In this document: positions 18,095 to 26,479 of the stretch, in pieces | How the letters are laid out: each line of letters begins with the position of its first letter | How positions within the stretch are numbered: position 1 is the first letter of the stretch | Source of the DNA: Candidatus Rokuibacteriota bacterium | GTDB taxonomy: Bacteria; Methylomirabilota; Methylomirabilia; Rokubacteriales; CSP1-6 | Assembly: GCA_003220535.1 (NCBI GenBank) | Contig: QHSU01000059.1 | Coordinates: 1-64,000 of the forward strand | DNA length: 64,000 bases | Direction of reading: 5' to 3' | Notes under the pieces: model-generated | The model's database searches: none | The model's input: only the letters and a program-made list of their open reading frames with translations | Told to the model about the DNA's origin: nothing | Made by a program: the position numbers and the translations under genes

Positions 18095-19276
18095 ATGAGC
18101 GCCCCCAAGCTGATCGCCAGCCTCGTCACCGCCCTCACACTCCTCACCGGCCTCGCCGCGACGGCAATCGCGGACACCCGGCGGCTCGAAGGTCGACTTC
18201 CCGAGAATACGCCGGTGGTCTCCATCGACCAGACGCGCGGCACGGTTCTCGATGCGCTCAGCGCGATCGCGAAGCAGGCGGGCTGGAGTCTCGTGGTCAC
18301 CGCCCCCGAGAGCGTGACCATCCGCCCGCTCGCGATCCAGGCCTCGAAGCGTCCCGCGAGCGACGTGCTGGAGCTGGTCCTGGAGGCCGGCTCGCTCCGA
18401 GCCACGTTCGCCAACGGCGTCCTCCGGGTACGCTCGGACACGACGGCCGTGGCCGGAGATTCGGTGCGCGAGCGGAGGCGAGAGCGCCGCGGTCGTCGAG
18501 GGGCTGAGCGTGTCGTCTTTGGCCAATCCCTGACCGTCGGGCCTGACGAGGTGGTCGACAAGGCCGTGGCCGTCGGCGGCTCGGTCACGGTCGCGGGCCA
18601 CGTGCGGCGGGATGCGGTCGCGGTCGGCGGCTCGGTCACGCTCCAGCCGGGCGCCCGGGTGGAAGGCGATGCCGTCGCGGTCGGCGGCGTCGTGTCCGTG
18701 GAAGAGGGCGCCTCCCTCGAAGGCGACAACGTGAGCCTCGGGGGGACGATCCCGACGATGGCCGGCGCACTGACCCGCTGGGCGGTAGACAGGCCTCACC
18801 TGCGCTCGATGTTCGGTTTCGCCTCGAGGCTGACACGCACCGTGCTGCTCTTCGTTGTCGCGCTGCTCATCGCGCTTGCCTTCCCCGGCCACGTCACGCG
18901 CGTCAGAGCATTTCTCGTGGGCCGCCCGGGGCTCTCGACGCTCGGCGGGATGGTCTTGCTCGTCGGATTCCTTCCGCTCTGCGCCCTGCTGGCGGTCACG
19001 ATCATCGGCATCCCACTGATCCCCGTGGCAGTGATGCTCCTCGTCGCCCTCCTGCTCTTCGGCTTCACGGTCTCGGCCGGATGGCTCGGTGAGAAGATGC
19101 CGCTCCTTCAGGAGAACAAGACACCCTTCAAGGCGGTGGCCCTTGGCGGGGTCGTCCTCGTCATCGTGGGCCTCGTTCCCTGGATCGGGACCCTGGCGAT
19201 CGTCCTCGCGGCCTCGGTGTCCGCGGGCGCCACGCTGCTCTCCCGCTTTGGCCGGAGGGTGGAGGTCCCGGCCTAG
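18095..19276 (+). CDS. membrane protein with STN-like domain and bactofilin-like beta-helix repeats
   Basis: The 393-residue product has a signal peptide (1-26). An STN-like domain follows (about 40-115; VVSIDQTRGTVLDALSAIAK), as found at the start of secretins and TonB-dependent transducers. A basic linker leads to four short repeats built on DAVAVGGSVTL (about 150-220), resembling polymer-forming bactofilin strands. Four hydrophobic helices end the protein. STN domains in FecA-like systems pass signals to an anti-sigma factor, which fits its place after an ECF sigma gene. The ATG follows GGGAGATC. The exact function is unknown. Confidence 0.7.
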   Translation: MSAPKLIASLVTALTLLTGLAATAIADTRRLEGRLPENTPVVSIDQTRGTVLDALSAIAKQAGWSLVVTAPESVTIRPLAIQASKRPASDVLELVLEAGSLRATFANGVLRVRSDTTAVAGDSVRERRRERRGRRGAERVVFGQSLTVGPDEVVDKAVAVGGSVTVAGHVRRDAVAVGGSVTLQPGARVEGDAVAVGGVVSVEEGASLEGDNVSLGGTIPTMAGALTRWAVDRPHLRSMFGFASRLTRTVLLFVVALLIALAFPGHVTRVRAFLVGRPGLSTLGGMVLLVGFLPLCALLAVTIIGIPLIPVAVMLLVALLLFGFTVSAGWLGEKMPLLQENKTPFKAVALGGVVLVIVGLVPWIGTLAIVLAASVSAGATLLSRFGRRVEVPA

Positions 19277-19333
19277 CCGAGGACGGCCGGCGGGCGCGCT
19301 GGCTGTGCCCGTGATGAGCTAGACTGTCGACTT

Positions 19334-19372
19334 ACCCTAAAGCTGGCCCTCGGACTCCGGCACTTATAGGGT
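19334..19372. promoter_or_regulatory. imperfect inverted repeat upstream of the sigma-F1beta fusion gene
   Basis: ACCCTAAAG (19334-19342) and CTTATAGGGT (19363-19372) form an imperfect inverted repeat, differing by one base insertion. It lies 12-50 bp before the fusion ATG in an otherwise GC-rich leader. It could be an operator or part of the promoter; nothing beyond position and symmetry supports this. Confidence 0.3.
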
Positions 19373-19383
19373 GAGAACCGGCC

Positions 19384-20988
19384 ATGGACCTGGAAGCCTC
19401 GGTACGACGGGCGGCGAACGGCGACCTGGACGCGTTCGCCGACGTCACCCGGCGGTATCAGCACATGGCCTTCGGTTACGCGCTGTCGTTTGTCCGCGAC
19501 TTCCAGCAGGCGGAAGACGTCGTCCAGGAAGCCTTCATCGCCGCCTGGCACGGGCTGCCGTCCCTCGCCGAGCCGGCAGCGTTCGCCGCCTGGCTGCGCT
19601 CGATCGTCCGCCATCACGCGCACCGCGTGCTGCGTCGGAAGCAGCTCGAAGTCGTGCCGCTCTCGGCCGTCGTCGCGATACCCGCGGACGTCGTGCGCGC
19701 CGACCACCGCCTCGAACGGGACCAGGAGATCGGCACCGTCTTCTCCGCGATCGCGCGTCTACCTCGTACGCTGCGCGAGGTCGTGGTGCTCTTCTATATC
19801 CACGACTGCTCGCAGCAAGACATCGCCACGTTCCTGAGCCTGCCGGTGACCACGGTGAACAACCGCCTGCACGCCGCGCGCACCCAGCTCAAGAAGAGGA
19901 TGGTCACGACCATGAAGGACACGCTCCGCGCCCATCAGTTGCCGGACGACTTCGCTGCGCGCATCGGGTGGATCGTTCGAGCGCGTGAGAACGTCGTCGA
20001 GGTCCGCTTCGACCCCGCGTCGCTCCCCGATGTGCTCACCGAGCTCGCGGTGAGTGACGAGTCGCGCCAGCGGGCCGTCACGCTTCAGGTAGTCCAGCGA
20101 CTCGGGAATGGCGTCGTCCGGTGTGTCGCCACGTCGCCCATCTCGTCGCTATCGGCGGGCATGACGGTGATGAGCTCCCGTCGCGAGATCGCGACGCCGG
20201 TCAGCCGCGACGCGTTCGATCGCATCGTGCATCTCCTGGCGTCGTCCTCGCTCGCGCCCGGCACGCTCGTGCCGACCGGTATCAAGGTGATCGACGTCAT
20301 GTGTCCGCTCGTCGCGGGCGGAACCCTCGCGATCGCTGGCGAGTGGAAAGCCGGCACGGCCGTCCTCCTGGAAGAGCTGGTCCGTCGCCTCAGCGGCGGC
20401 ACCGACCGCGTCTCGATTTTCACCTTCGTGCCCGGCGGTGGGACGATGACCTACGGGGAGATGATGGAGAAGGAGGGCTACAGCGACGGCACCGTCGGCG
20501 CCGTACAGACCTTCTTCTTCCGCCGCGAGGACGGCCCGTGGACGCCGGAGCGCCTTTCGACGCTCACGGGCGTCGACGTCGTGATCCGCCTCTCCGAAGC
20601 GCTCGGTCAGCTCGGGATCTACCCGGCCGTGGATCCGCTGACATCCCGTTCGCGACTCCTCGAGTCCTCCACGCTGGGCCGAGAACACCTCGAGGTTGCG
20701 GACCGCGTCCGCGAGAGCCTTGCGCGCTTCGCTCCCGGAGCGCCACCGCACGAGAACCCGCTGGCGGTCGGCCACGCCCGCAAGCTCTGGCGGTTCTTCG
20801 CGCAGCCGTTCTTCTGCGCCGAGCCCTACACCCGTCGCCCCGGCGTGACGGTGAGCGTGACCGACGCGCTCCGTGGCTGCCGCGAGATCCTCGACGGCGT
20901 CCACGACGACGTCCCGGAGGAGGCGTTCTACTTCACGGGCGGTATCACCGACGTGCTCAGCGCCGCCGCGAAGCCTCACGCGTCGTGA
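19384..20988 (+). CDS. ECF sigma factor fused to a reduced F1-ATPase beta-subunit-like domain
   Basis: The 534-residue product begins with a complete ECF sigma factor: region 2 includes DFQQAEDVVQEAFIAAWHG and region 4 includes CSQQDIATFLSLPVTTVNNR (together residues 1-176). Residues about 195-285 match the beta-barrel domain of ATP synthase beta. PTGIKVIDVMCPLVAGG (297-313), LGIYPAVDPLTSRSRLL (410-426) and the FFCAEPYT to EEAFYFTGGI region (476-521) are diagnostic beta-subunit segments. The P-loop is degenerate (GEWKAGTAVL instead of GGAGVGKTVL, losing Lys and Thr). About 100 residues that normally include Walker B appear deleted. Nucleotide hydrolysis is therefore unlikely, though binding or subunit docking is possible. 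The frame is continuous. Confidence 0.88.
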   Translation: MDLEASVRRAANGDLDAFADVTRRYQHMAFGYALSFVRDFQQAEDVVQEAFIAAWHGLPSLAEPAAFAAWLRSIVRHHAHRVLRRKQLEVVPLSAVVAIPADVVRADHRLERDQEIGTVFSAIARLPRTLREVVVLFYIHDCSQQDIATFLSLPVTTVNNRLHAARTQLKKRMVTTMKDTLRAHQLPDDFAARIGWIVRARENVVEVRFDPASLPDVLTELAVSDESRQRAVTLQVVQRLGNGVVRCVATSPISSLSAGMTVMSSRREIATPVSRDAFDRIVHLLASSSLAPGTLVPTGIKVIDVMCPLVAGGTLAIAGEWKAGTAVLLEELVRRLSGGTDRVSIFTFVPGGGTMTYGEMMEKEGYSDGTVGAVQTFFFRREDGPWTPERLSTLTGVDVVIRLSEALGQLGIYPAVDPLTSRSRLLESSTLGREHLEVADRVRESLARFAPGAPPHENPLAVGHARKLWRFFAQPFFCAEPYTRRPGVTVSVTDALRGCREILDGVHDDVPEEAFYFTGGITDVLSAAAKPHAS

Positions 20989-21027
20989 GGAGCGGCCGAA
21001 GACGCGCATCCCTCGTGGCGGGTGTCC

Positions 21028-22182
21028 CTAACCCCAGAGCTCTTTCGTCGCCAACCGGGCGCCCGCGGCCATCGCCTGGAACTTGGCCCAGACGATGGAC
21101 GGGTGGCCCACGCGCGTGCCCAGCCCACAGTCCGTCCCGGCCACGACGTTCTCGCGGCCGACCAGGCGCGCGTACTTCACGAGGCGCTCGGCGACGAGCT
21201 CCGGATGCTCGATGAAGTCGCTGTAGTGTCCGACCACGCCCGGCACGAGGATCTTTCCGGGCGGGAGCTTGACGTGCTCCCACATCCGCCACTCGTGCTC
21301 GTGACAGGGGTTCGAGGCCTCGATCGAATAAGCGTCGGCCCGCACCTTCAGAATCAGATCCACGATATCGCGAAGCGGGATATCGTACCGGTGCGGACCA
21401 TGATAGCTGCCCCAGCACATGTGGAAGCGCACGCGGCCGGATGGGACGCCGCGGAGCGCGTGGTTCAGCGCGTCCAGGCGTAGCTCGGCGAACTTCCGGT
21501 ACTCGGCGACGCTCATCTTCGGATAGATCTGCCACGCGTCGGCCAGATCGGGGTCGTCGATCTGCAGCACGAGTCCAGCGTCGACGATCGCCTTGTATTC
21601 CTCGTGCATCGCGTCGGCGATGGCGTAGAGATACGCCTCGTCGGTCGGATAGTACTCGTTGCGGAGCCAGTGCTCGATCGTGCCGGGGGCGACGGCGGGC
21701 AAGAAGGCCTCTTCGACGGGGGCCCCCTCGAGCGCCGCTCTCAGGTTCTCGATATCGTCCCGGACGGCGTCGGCGCCTATATAAAGGATGGGCCCGGTGC
21801 AGAACACCGGCCGCTGGCCGGCCCCGATGAAGCTGCCCTTGATGCGGAAGTATTCCGGAAACTTCTCCGCATCGCGACCGAAGATCAGCTGCGGGGCCGG
21901 TCCCTGGCCAGGCGGGAGCTCCCGCGCCTCGAAGCCGCTGATCCGCTCGCGGACGTAATTGGTGAAGTTGGACTTGCTCAGCTCGCCGTCGTTGAGGCTG
22001 TCGATCCCGGACTCGATCTGCTGGCGGACCACCTCGGCCACGGCGCTGCGGACGCGCGCGCCCAGGGCCTCCTTCTCGTACGGCTGGCCGGCGGCCTTGG
22101 CCGTGATCAACGCTTTCAAGTCGTCCGGCCTCGGCAGGCTGCCCGCGTGCGTCGTGAGGATCCGTCGAGTGCTCCGCTGCAC
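21028..22182 (-). CDS. cobalamin-independent methionine synthase-like protein (MetE C-terminal family)
   Basis: This protein of about 384 residues has RRILTTHAGSLPRP at its N-terminus, SGIDSLNDGELSKSNF, and the zinc-site motifs FHMCWGSYHGP (His/Cys) and GTDCGLGTR (Cys). It is the single-domain 'MetE-like' class, which lacks the N-terminal MetE barrel and often transfers methyl groups from unusual donors. I take GTG at 22182 as start because it immediately precedes the conserved N-terminus; TTG at 22242 would add 20 residues and leave less room for the divergent promoter. Confidence 0.85.
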   Translation of the reverse strand: MQRSTRRILTTHAGSLPRPDDLKALITAKAAGQPYEKEALGARVRSAVAEVVRQQIESGIDSLNDGELSKSNFTNYVRERISGFEARELPPGQGPAPQLIFGRDAEKFPEYFRIKGSFIGAGQRPVFCTGPILYIGADAVRDDIENLRAALEGAPVEEAFLPAVAPGTIEHWLRNEYYPTDEAYLYAIADAMHEEYKAIVDAGLVLQIDDPDLADAWQIYPKMSVAEYRKFAELRLDALNHALRGVPSGRVRFHMCWGSYHGPHRYDIPLRDIVDLILKVRADAYSIEASNPCHEHEWRMWEHVKLPPGKILVPGVVGHYSDFIEHPELVAERLVKYARLVGRENVVAGTDCGLGTRVGHPSIVWAKFQAMAAGARLATKELWG

Positions 22183-22269
22183 GGCTCCGTATAGCAAACG
22201 CGGCTTGAAACGGTCAAGGTGAGACGTGTACTCTCCGGTCAACCTGTCGCCCTGACTGGAGGCGCCTTC

Positions 22270-23448
22270 ATGTACGACCTACTGCTGAAGAGTGGCACGG
22301 TGATCGACCCGGCGCAGAACGTGCGCGGGACGCTCGACGTCGCGGTGCAAGACGGCAAGATTGCCAGCGTGGCCGCCAACATCCCCGCGTCGGAGGCCCG
22401 GCGTGTCATCCACGTGCCGGGCAAGACCGTGACGGCCGGGCTCATCGATCTCCACACCCACGTGTTCGATGGGGTGGCGGCCAACGGCGTCCATCCCGAC
22501 ATCGCGGGCGTCCACGCCGGCGTCACGACGGTGGTGGACGCGGGCAGCTCGGGCTGCGCGACCTTCGGCGCGTTTCCGCGGCACATTCTTCCCAAGTGCG
22601 AGACCGAGGTCATCCCGCTGCTGCACATCTGCCAGACCGGGTTGGCCACGAACCCGGACATCATCGCCGAGAGCAGCATCGACCTCGAGAGCACGCTGCG
22701 GGTGGCGAGGGAGCACAAGGGGCTCATCAAGGGGATCAAGGCGCGCATGGTGTCGCCGGCGCTCGAGATCTTCGGCATGGAGATGCCTCGCCTGGCCAAG
22801 CGCGCCGCGCGCGAGAGCGGACTGCCGCTCATGGTCCACATCGGCGACACGACGAAGCGCTACGACCCCAACGTTATCCGCGAGCTGCTCCCGCTGCTGG
22901 AGCCGGGCGACATCGTGACGCATCTGTTCACCGCCAACCCCGGCGGCGTCCTCGACACCAACGGCAAGCTCGTGCCGGAGGCCAAGGAGCTCGCCGACCG
23001 CGGCGTGTGGCTCGACACGGCCCACGGCCGCATGAACTTCGGTTTCAACGTGGGCCGCCGCGTGCTCGACCAGGGGCTGATCCCGCACTGCATCAGCACC
23101 GATCTGACCGTTCCGGGTCGGCTCAACACCGTGCACAGCATGGTCGAGATCATGGCGCGCTTCCTCGGGATGGGCTTCACGCTCGACCAGGTCGTCGCGA
23201 TGTCCACGGTGAACCCGGCGCGGGCCATCGGCGAAGAGGCCCGGCTCGGTAGTCTCGCGGTGGGGCGCCAGGCCGACATCTCGGTGCTCGAGGTCCGCGA
23301 CGGTCGGTGGGTGGTCTACGACACGCTCCGCGACTCGCTGAAGATCGACAAGACCGTCGTGCCGGTGCTGACGGTGAAGCGGGGTCACGTGTTCGAGCCG
23401 GAGTGGGGTCCGCATCCGTGGGGCTGGGAGCCGGAGCGGGTGGACTGA
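22270..23448 (+). CDS. amidohydrolase/deacetylase family metallohydrolase
   Basis: The 392-residue protein has the two-domain amidohydrolase layout: a small beta-sandwich strand set first, then GLIDLHTHVFDG with the HxH site. KGIKARM holds a probable carbamylated Lys, MVHIGDT and THLFTANPGG hold later His ligands, and CISTDLTV holds the Asp. ADISVLEV at the C-terminus is typical of dihydroorotase-like deacetylases. The ATG has GGAGG nine bases upstream. It is divergent from the MetE-like gene and is followed two bases later by an LLM oxidoreductase, so the two are probably co-expressed. Confidence 0.88.
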   Translation: MYDLLLKSGTVIDPAQNVRGTLDVAVQDGKIASVAANIPASEARRVIHVPGKTVTAGLIDLHTHVFDGVAANGVHPDIAGVHAGVTTVVDAGSSGCATFGAFPRHILPKCETEVIPLLHICQTGLATNPDIIAESSIDLESTLRVAREHKGLIKGIKARMVSPALEIFGMEMPRLAKRAARESGLPLMVHIGDTTKRYDPNVIRELLPLLEPGDIVTHLFTANPGGVLDTNGKLVPEAKELADRGVWLDTAHGRMNFGFNVGRRVLDQGLIPHCISTDLTVPGRLNTVHSMVEIMARFLGMGFTLDQVVAMSTVNPARAIGEEARLGSLAVGRQADISVLEVRDGRWVVYDTLRDSLKIDKTVVPVLTVKRGHVFEPEWGPHPWGWEPERVD

Positions 23449-23450
23449 CG

Positions 23451-24464
23451 ATGCAGTTCGGCCTGATGATGCGGGCGCAGTTCCCGCGAGGCGACGATGT
23501 GCAGCGGGGCTTCCAGGAGCTCCTGGAGCAGGCGCGCCTGGCCAACGCGCTCGGCTATGCCTCGATCACCAAGGGCATGCACTACAGCAGCGCGCCCTTG
23601 CAGGGCCTGCAACAGCTGCCCCTCCTCTGCCGGCTCATGGCGGAAGCGCCCGACGTGCGCTTCAACTTCGGGCTCGTTCTGCTGTCGCTGCACAAGCCGC
23701 TGGACGTCGCCGAGCAGATCGCGACGGCCGACGTCATGAGCGGCGGCAAGGTGATCTTCGGCGTGGCGCTCGGCTACCGCGACGTCGAGTTCCTCGCCTT
23801 CGGCACGACCCAGAAGGAGCGCGTGAAACGCTTCGAGGAGAACCTCGAAGCCGTCCGGAGACTCTGGACCGAAGACGTGGTCGATATGGTCGGCTCCCAC
23901 TTCACGCTGCACGGCGCCTCGGTCTCCGTCCGGCCCGTGCAGAAGCCCCACCCGCCCATCTGGATCGGCGCGAACGCCGATCCCGCGATCCGCCGGGCCG
24001 CGCGGCTCGGCGACTGCTGGTACGTCAACCCCCACAACCGCATCGACACGATCGTGCGGCAAGTGGACGTCTATCGGCGCGCCCTCGACGAGTGCGGCAA
24101 GACATTCCCCGCGGAATTCCCGGCGCGGCGCGAGGTCTTCGTGGCCCGCTCGCGGAGCGAGGCCATCCGGTTGTGCGCGCCGTTCCTGGCCGCGAAGTAC
24201 ACGGCGTATCACGAGTGGGGCCAGGACCGCGCGATGCCGGATGACGACAACGATCTCGGGGCGGACTTCGAGGATCTCATCCGCGATCGATTTCTGCTCG
24301 GGTCGCCGGACGAGGTGGCCGAGCAGATGCTGGCGCTCAACCGGGCGACGGGAATCAACCATCTGATCATGAGCGTGCAGTGGCCCGGGATGCCGCAGAG
24401 CCTGGTGCTCGACGAGCTGCACATACTAGCCGAGGAAGTGTTTCCCAAGGTCCGGCAGGGCTAG
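23451..24464 (+). CDS. LLM class flavin-dependent oxidoreductase
   Basis: The 337-residue luciferase-like protein has MQFGLMMRAQFPRG, TADVMSGGKVIFGVALGYRD and RPVQKPHPPIWIGANADP, all typical of bacterial luciferase-family monooxygenases and F420 enzymes. Its ATG lies two bases after the stop of the amidohydrolase, indicating tight co-translation. The substrate is unknown. Immediately downstream is a 258-bp inverted-repeat element. Confidence 0.88.
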   Translation: MQFGLMMRAQFPRGDDVQRGFQELLEQARLANALGYASITKGMHYSSAPLQGLQQLPLLCRLMAEAPDVRFNFGLVLLSLHKPLDVAEQIATADVMSGGKVIFGVALGYRDVEFLAFGTTQKERVKRFEENLEAVRRLWTEDVVDMVGSHFTLHGASVSVRPVQKPHPPIWIGANADPAIRRAARLGDCWYVNPHNRIDTIVRQVDVYRRALDECGKTFPAEFPARREVFVARSRSEAIRLCAPFLAAKYTAYHEWGQDRAMPDDDNDLGADFEDLIRDRFLLGSPDEVAEQMLALNRATGINHLIMSVQWPGMPQSLVLDELHILAEEVFPKVRQG

Positions 24465-24717
24465 CCGGGATTGTTCATGAACTATCGGCGCGGTCGCCGG
24501 GCGGGGGGCGGCGGGTACGGTCCGGCCGGCGGGACGCCAGGGGGTGCTCCACTGGCTCCGTCACCCACTCGCCCGAATCGCAGCTCTTCGAGCTGCGCGC
24601 GGGACGAGGGGGTCCCACTACGCCAGTCGAGCACCCCCTGGCGTCCCGCCGGCCGGACCGTACCCGCCGCTGCTCGCACGTTCGTCGTGGAGTGGTTCAT
24701 GAACAATCCGGGCTCGC
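24460..24717. mobile_element. MITE-like inverted-repeat element without coding capacity
   Basis: The element has nested inverted repeats. Outer arms of 23 bp (24460-24482 and 24695-24717) match at 21 positions and contain the palindrome TTCATGAA. Inner arms of 41 bp (24509-24549 and 24629-24669) are perfectly complementary. The 79-bp centre contains a small hairpin (GCAGCTCTTCGAGCTGC). The left outer arm overlaps the final codons of the LLM gene, and the right arm ends 19 bp before the next start. No transposase is seen, so it would depend on one elsewhere. A copy of the end motif occurs at 29009-29030. Confidence 0.7.
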
Positions 24718-24736
24718 CGGCCGCGGAGGAGACGAG

Positions 24737-25120
24737 ATGCCCAAGAAAGAGATCGTCCAGGTCAACCCGGCGGCGGCGAACCCCAACCTGTCGGCCGCGA
24801 CGAAGTTCGGCAGTCTCGTCTTCGTCTCCGGCCAGACCGGTCGGCACCCGGTCACCGGCGACCTGGGCAAGGACATCCGCGAGCAGACCCGCAACGTGCT
24901 GGAGCGGATCAAGACGATCCTGGCGGCCGCCGGGACGTCGCTGGACAACGTGCTGACCGTGACCACGCACCTGACCAGGCGCGAGGACGTCGCGGCCTAC
25001 AACGAGGAGTACGCGAGGTACTTTCCGACCAACAAGCCGGCGCGGACCACCGTGTCGGCGGCGCTGAACTCGCCCGAGCTTCTGGTCGAGATCACGGTCA
25101 CCGCCTGTATTCCGAGCTGA
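24737..25120 (+). CDS. RidA family protein (enamine/imine deaminase type)
   Basis: This 127-residue RidA protein keeps the catalytic arginine in KPARTTVSAAL (about R103) and ends with LLVEITVTACIP. Unlike the copy at 348-746, it is expected to deaminate 2-aminoacrylate-type intermediates. The ATG at 24737 follows GGAGGAGACGAG. The long frame extending upstream crosses the inverted-repeat element and is not real. It converges with the MFS gene, with 10 bp between them. Confidence 0.9.
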   Translation: MPKKEIVQVNPAAANPNLSAATKFGSLVFVSGQTGRHPVTGDLGKDIREQTRNVLERIKTILAAAGTSLDNVLTVTTHLTRREDVAAYNEEYARYFPTNKPARTTVSAALNSPELLVEITVTACIPS

Positions 25121-25130
25121 CGCGCCCGCG

Positions 25131-26465
25131 TCAGGCGGGCAGGGGCCGCCCCTTCGTCTCCGGCGCCGCGAACGGCGTCACGACGAGGCCCAGGATGTAG
25201 GCGAGCCCGATGATGGACGCCGCCGCGCTCACGCCGCCCAGGCTCACGATCAGCCAGCCGGCCAGGAGCGGTCCCGCGGCGGCGAGGTAGCGGGTGACGT
25301 CGAAGACGAGAGAAATCGCCGAGCCGCGCACGGCCGTCGGAAAGAGCTCGGGCAGGTACACGGGCATCCACGCGAACTGGCCGAGCGTGAAGAATCCGTT
25401 CACGGCGGCCACCACGAGAAAGACCGAAGGGTCTTGCACGGCGCGGAACAGCACGAGCACGAGGACGAGAGCCCCAGCGTAGTAGAGCATCATCGTGGGC
25501 TTGCGACCCCAGGAGTCGGCGAGCACGCCGAACACGAAATACCCGAGGATGCCGCCGAGGTTGTAGTAGAGCCCGGCCAGGGCCACCCAGCGCTGGGTGT
25601 TGCCGCCGGCCTTGGCCGCGATCTGCCCCGCGTAGAACGGAATCCACGAGGAGACGGCCCACCACGCGACGATCGTGGAGAGCGACAAGAGCAGCAGGAG
25701 AAGAAGACGGCGTCTGAGGTCAGGGGCCGCGAGGATCCGCTTCACCGTGAAGCCGACCAGCGCTCGATCCTCGGGACTGACCGGACGCCCGCTCGCCACG
25801 CGCTGGCGCGCCAGCCGTCGCCGCTCGTGGGCAGCGAGCCACAGCTCGGAATCGCGCACGCTCGTTCGGATCCACAACACCGAGAGCGCGGGCAGCACGC
25901 CGATGAGGAACATGTAGCGCCACGCGGCCGGGCCGAGCGGGGCGACATACAGCCAGACGCCTGACGCGATCAAGAGGCCGAATCCGATGGCCGACTGCAG
26001 TACGCTGGCGGCGCGGCCCCGCGACCTCGACGGCCAGGATTCGCCGAGGATCGCCGTGCCGGGGCCCCACTCGGCGCCCAGTCCGAGCCCCGTCAGAAAG
26101 CGCAGGATCAGGAGGCTCGCGTAGCTTCCCGCGAAGGCCGTCAGCCCCGTGAACAGCGCATACCAGAGAATCGAGAGCATCAGCATGCGCTTGCGCCCGA
26201 TGTAGTCCGCGAGCACGCCCGCGATGATCCCACCCGTCGCCCATCCGACGAGCGTGACGGCCAGGAGGCCTCCGATGTAGATCGGTAGGCTGGCGAGCTG
26301 GTCCGGCGGCAAGAGCTGCCGGAGCGCGACCGGCGCCACGAGGATCAGCGCGTAGGTCTCGTAGCCATCGAACATCCAGCCGAGGAAGGCCGCCACCAGC
26401 GCCCGCCAGCTCGCGGCGCTCAGCGCTTGCGGTTCGGCCTGCTCTCGTGCGGCGATCGTCGCCAT
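25131..26465 (-). CDS. MFS transporter, aromatic/organic acid:H+ symporter-like
   Basis: The 444-residue membrane protein should have 12 helices. Between helices 2 and 3 is the MFS motif GVLADYIGRKRML, and the N-terminus GWMFDGYETYALILVAPVAL resembles metabolite:H+ symporters (AAHS/MHS groups). An elongated basic central loop lies near residues 205-235. It starts 14 bp after the acyl-CoA synthetase gene, so uptake of a carboxylic acid followed by CoA activation is a reasonable inference. Confidence 0.88.
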   Translation of the reverse strand: MATIAAREQAEPQALSAASWRALVAAFLGWMFDGYETYALILVAPVALRQLLPPDQLASLPIYIGGLLAVTLVGWATGGIIAGVLADYIGRKRMLMLSILWYALFTGLTAFAGSYASLLILRFLTGLGLGAEWGPGTAILGESWPSRSRGRAASVLQSAIGFGLLIASGVWLYVAPLGPAAWRYMFLIGVLPALSVLWIRTSVRDSELWLAAHERRRLARQRVASGRPVSPEDRALVGFTVKRILAAPDLRRRLLLLLLLSLSTIVAWWAVSSWIPFYAGQIAAKAGGNTQRWVALAGLYYNLGGILGYFVFGVLADSWGRKPTMMLYYAGALVLVLVLFRAVQDPSVFLVVAAVNGFFTLGQFAWMPVYLPELFPTAVRGSAISLVFDVTRYLAAAGPLLAGWLIVSLGGVSAAASIIGLAYILGLVVTPFAAPETKGRPLPA

Positions 26466-26479
26466 CGCGGCCTCCAGTT

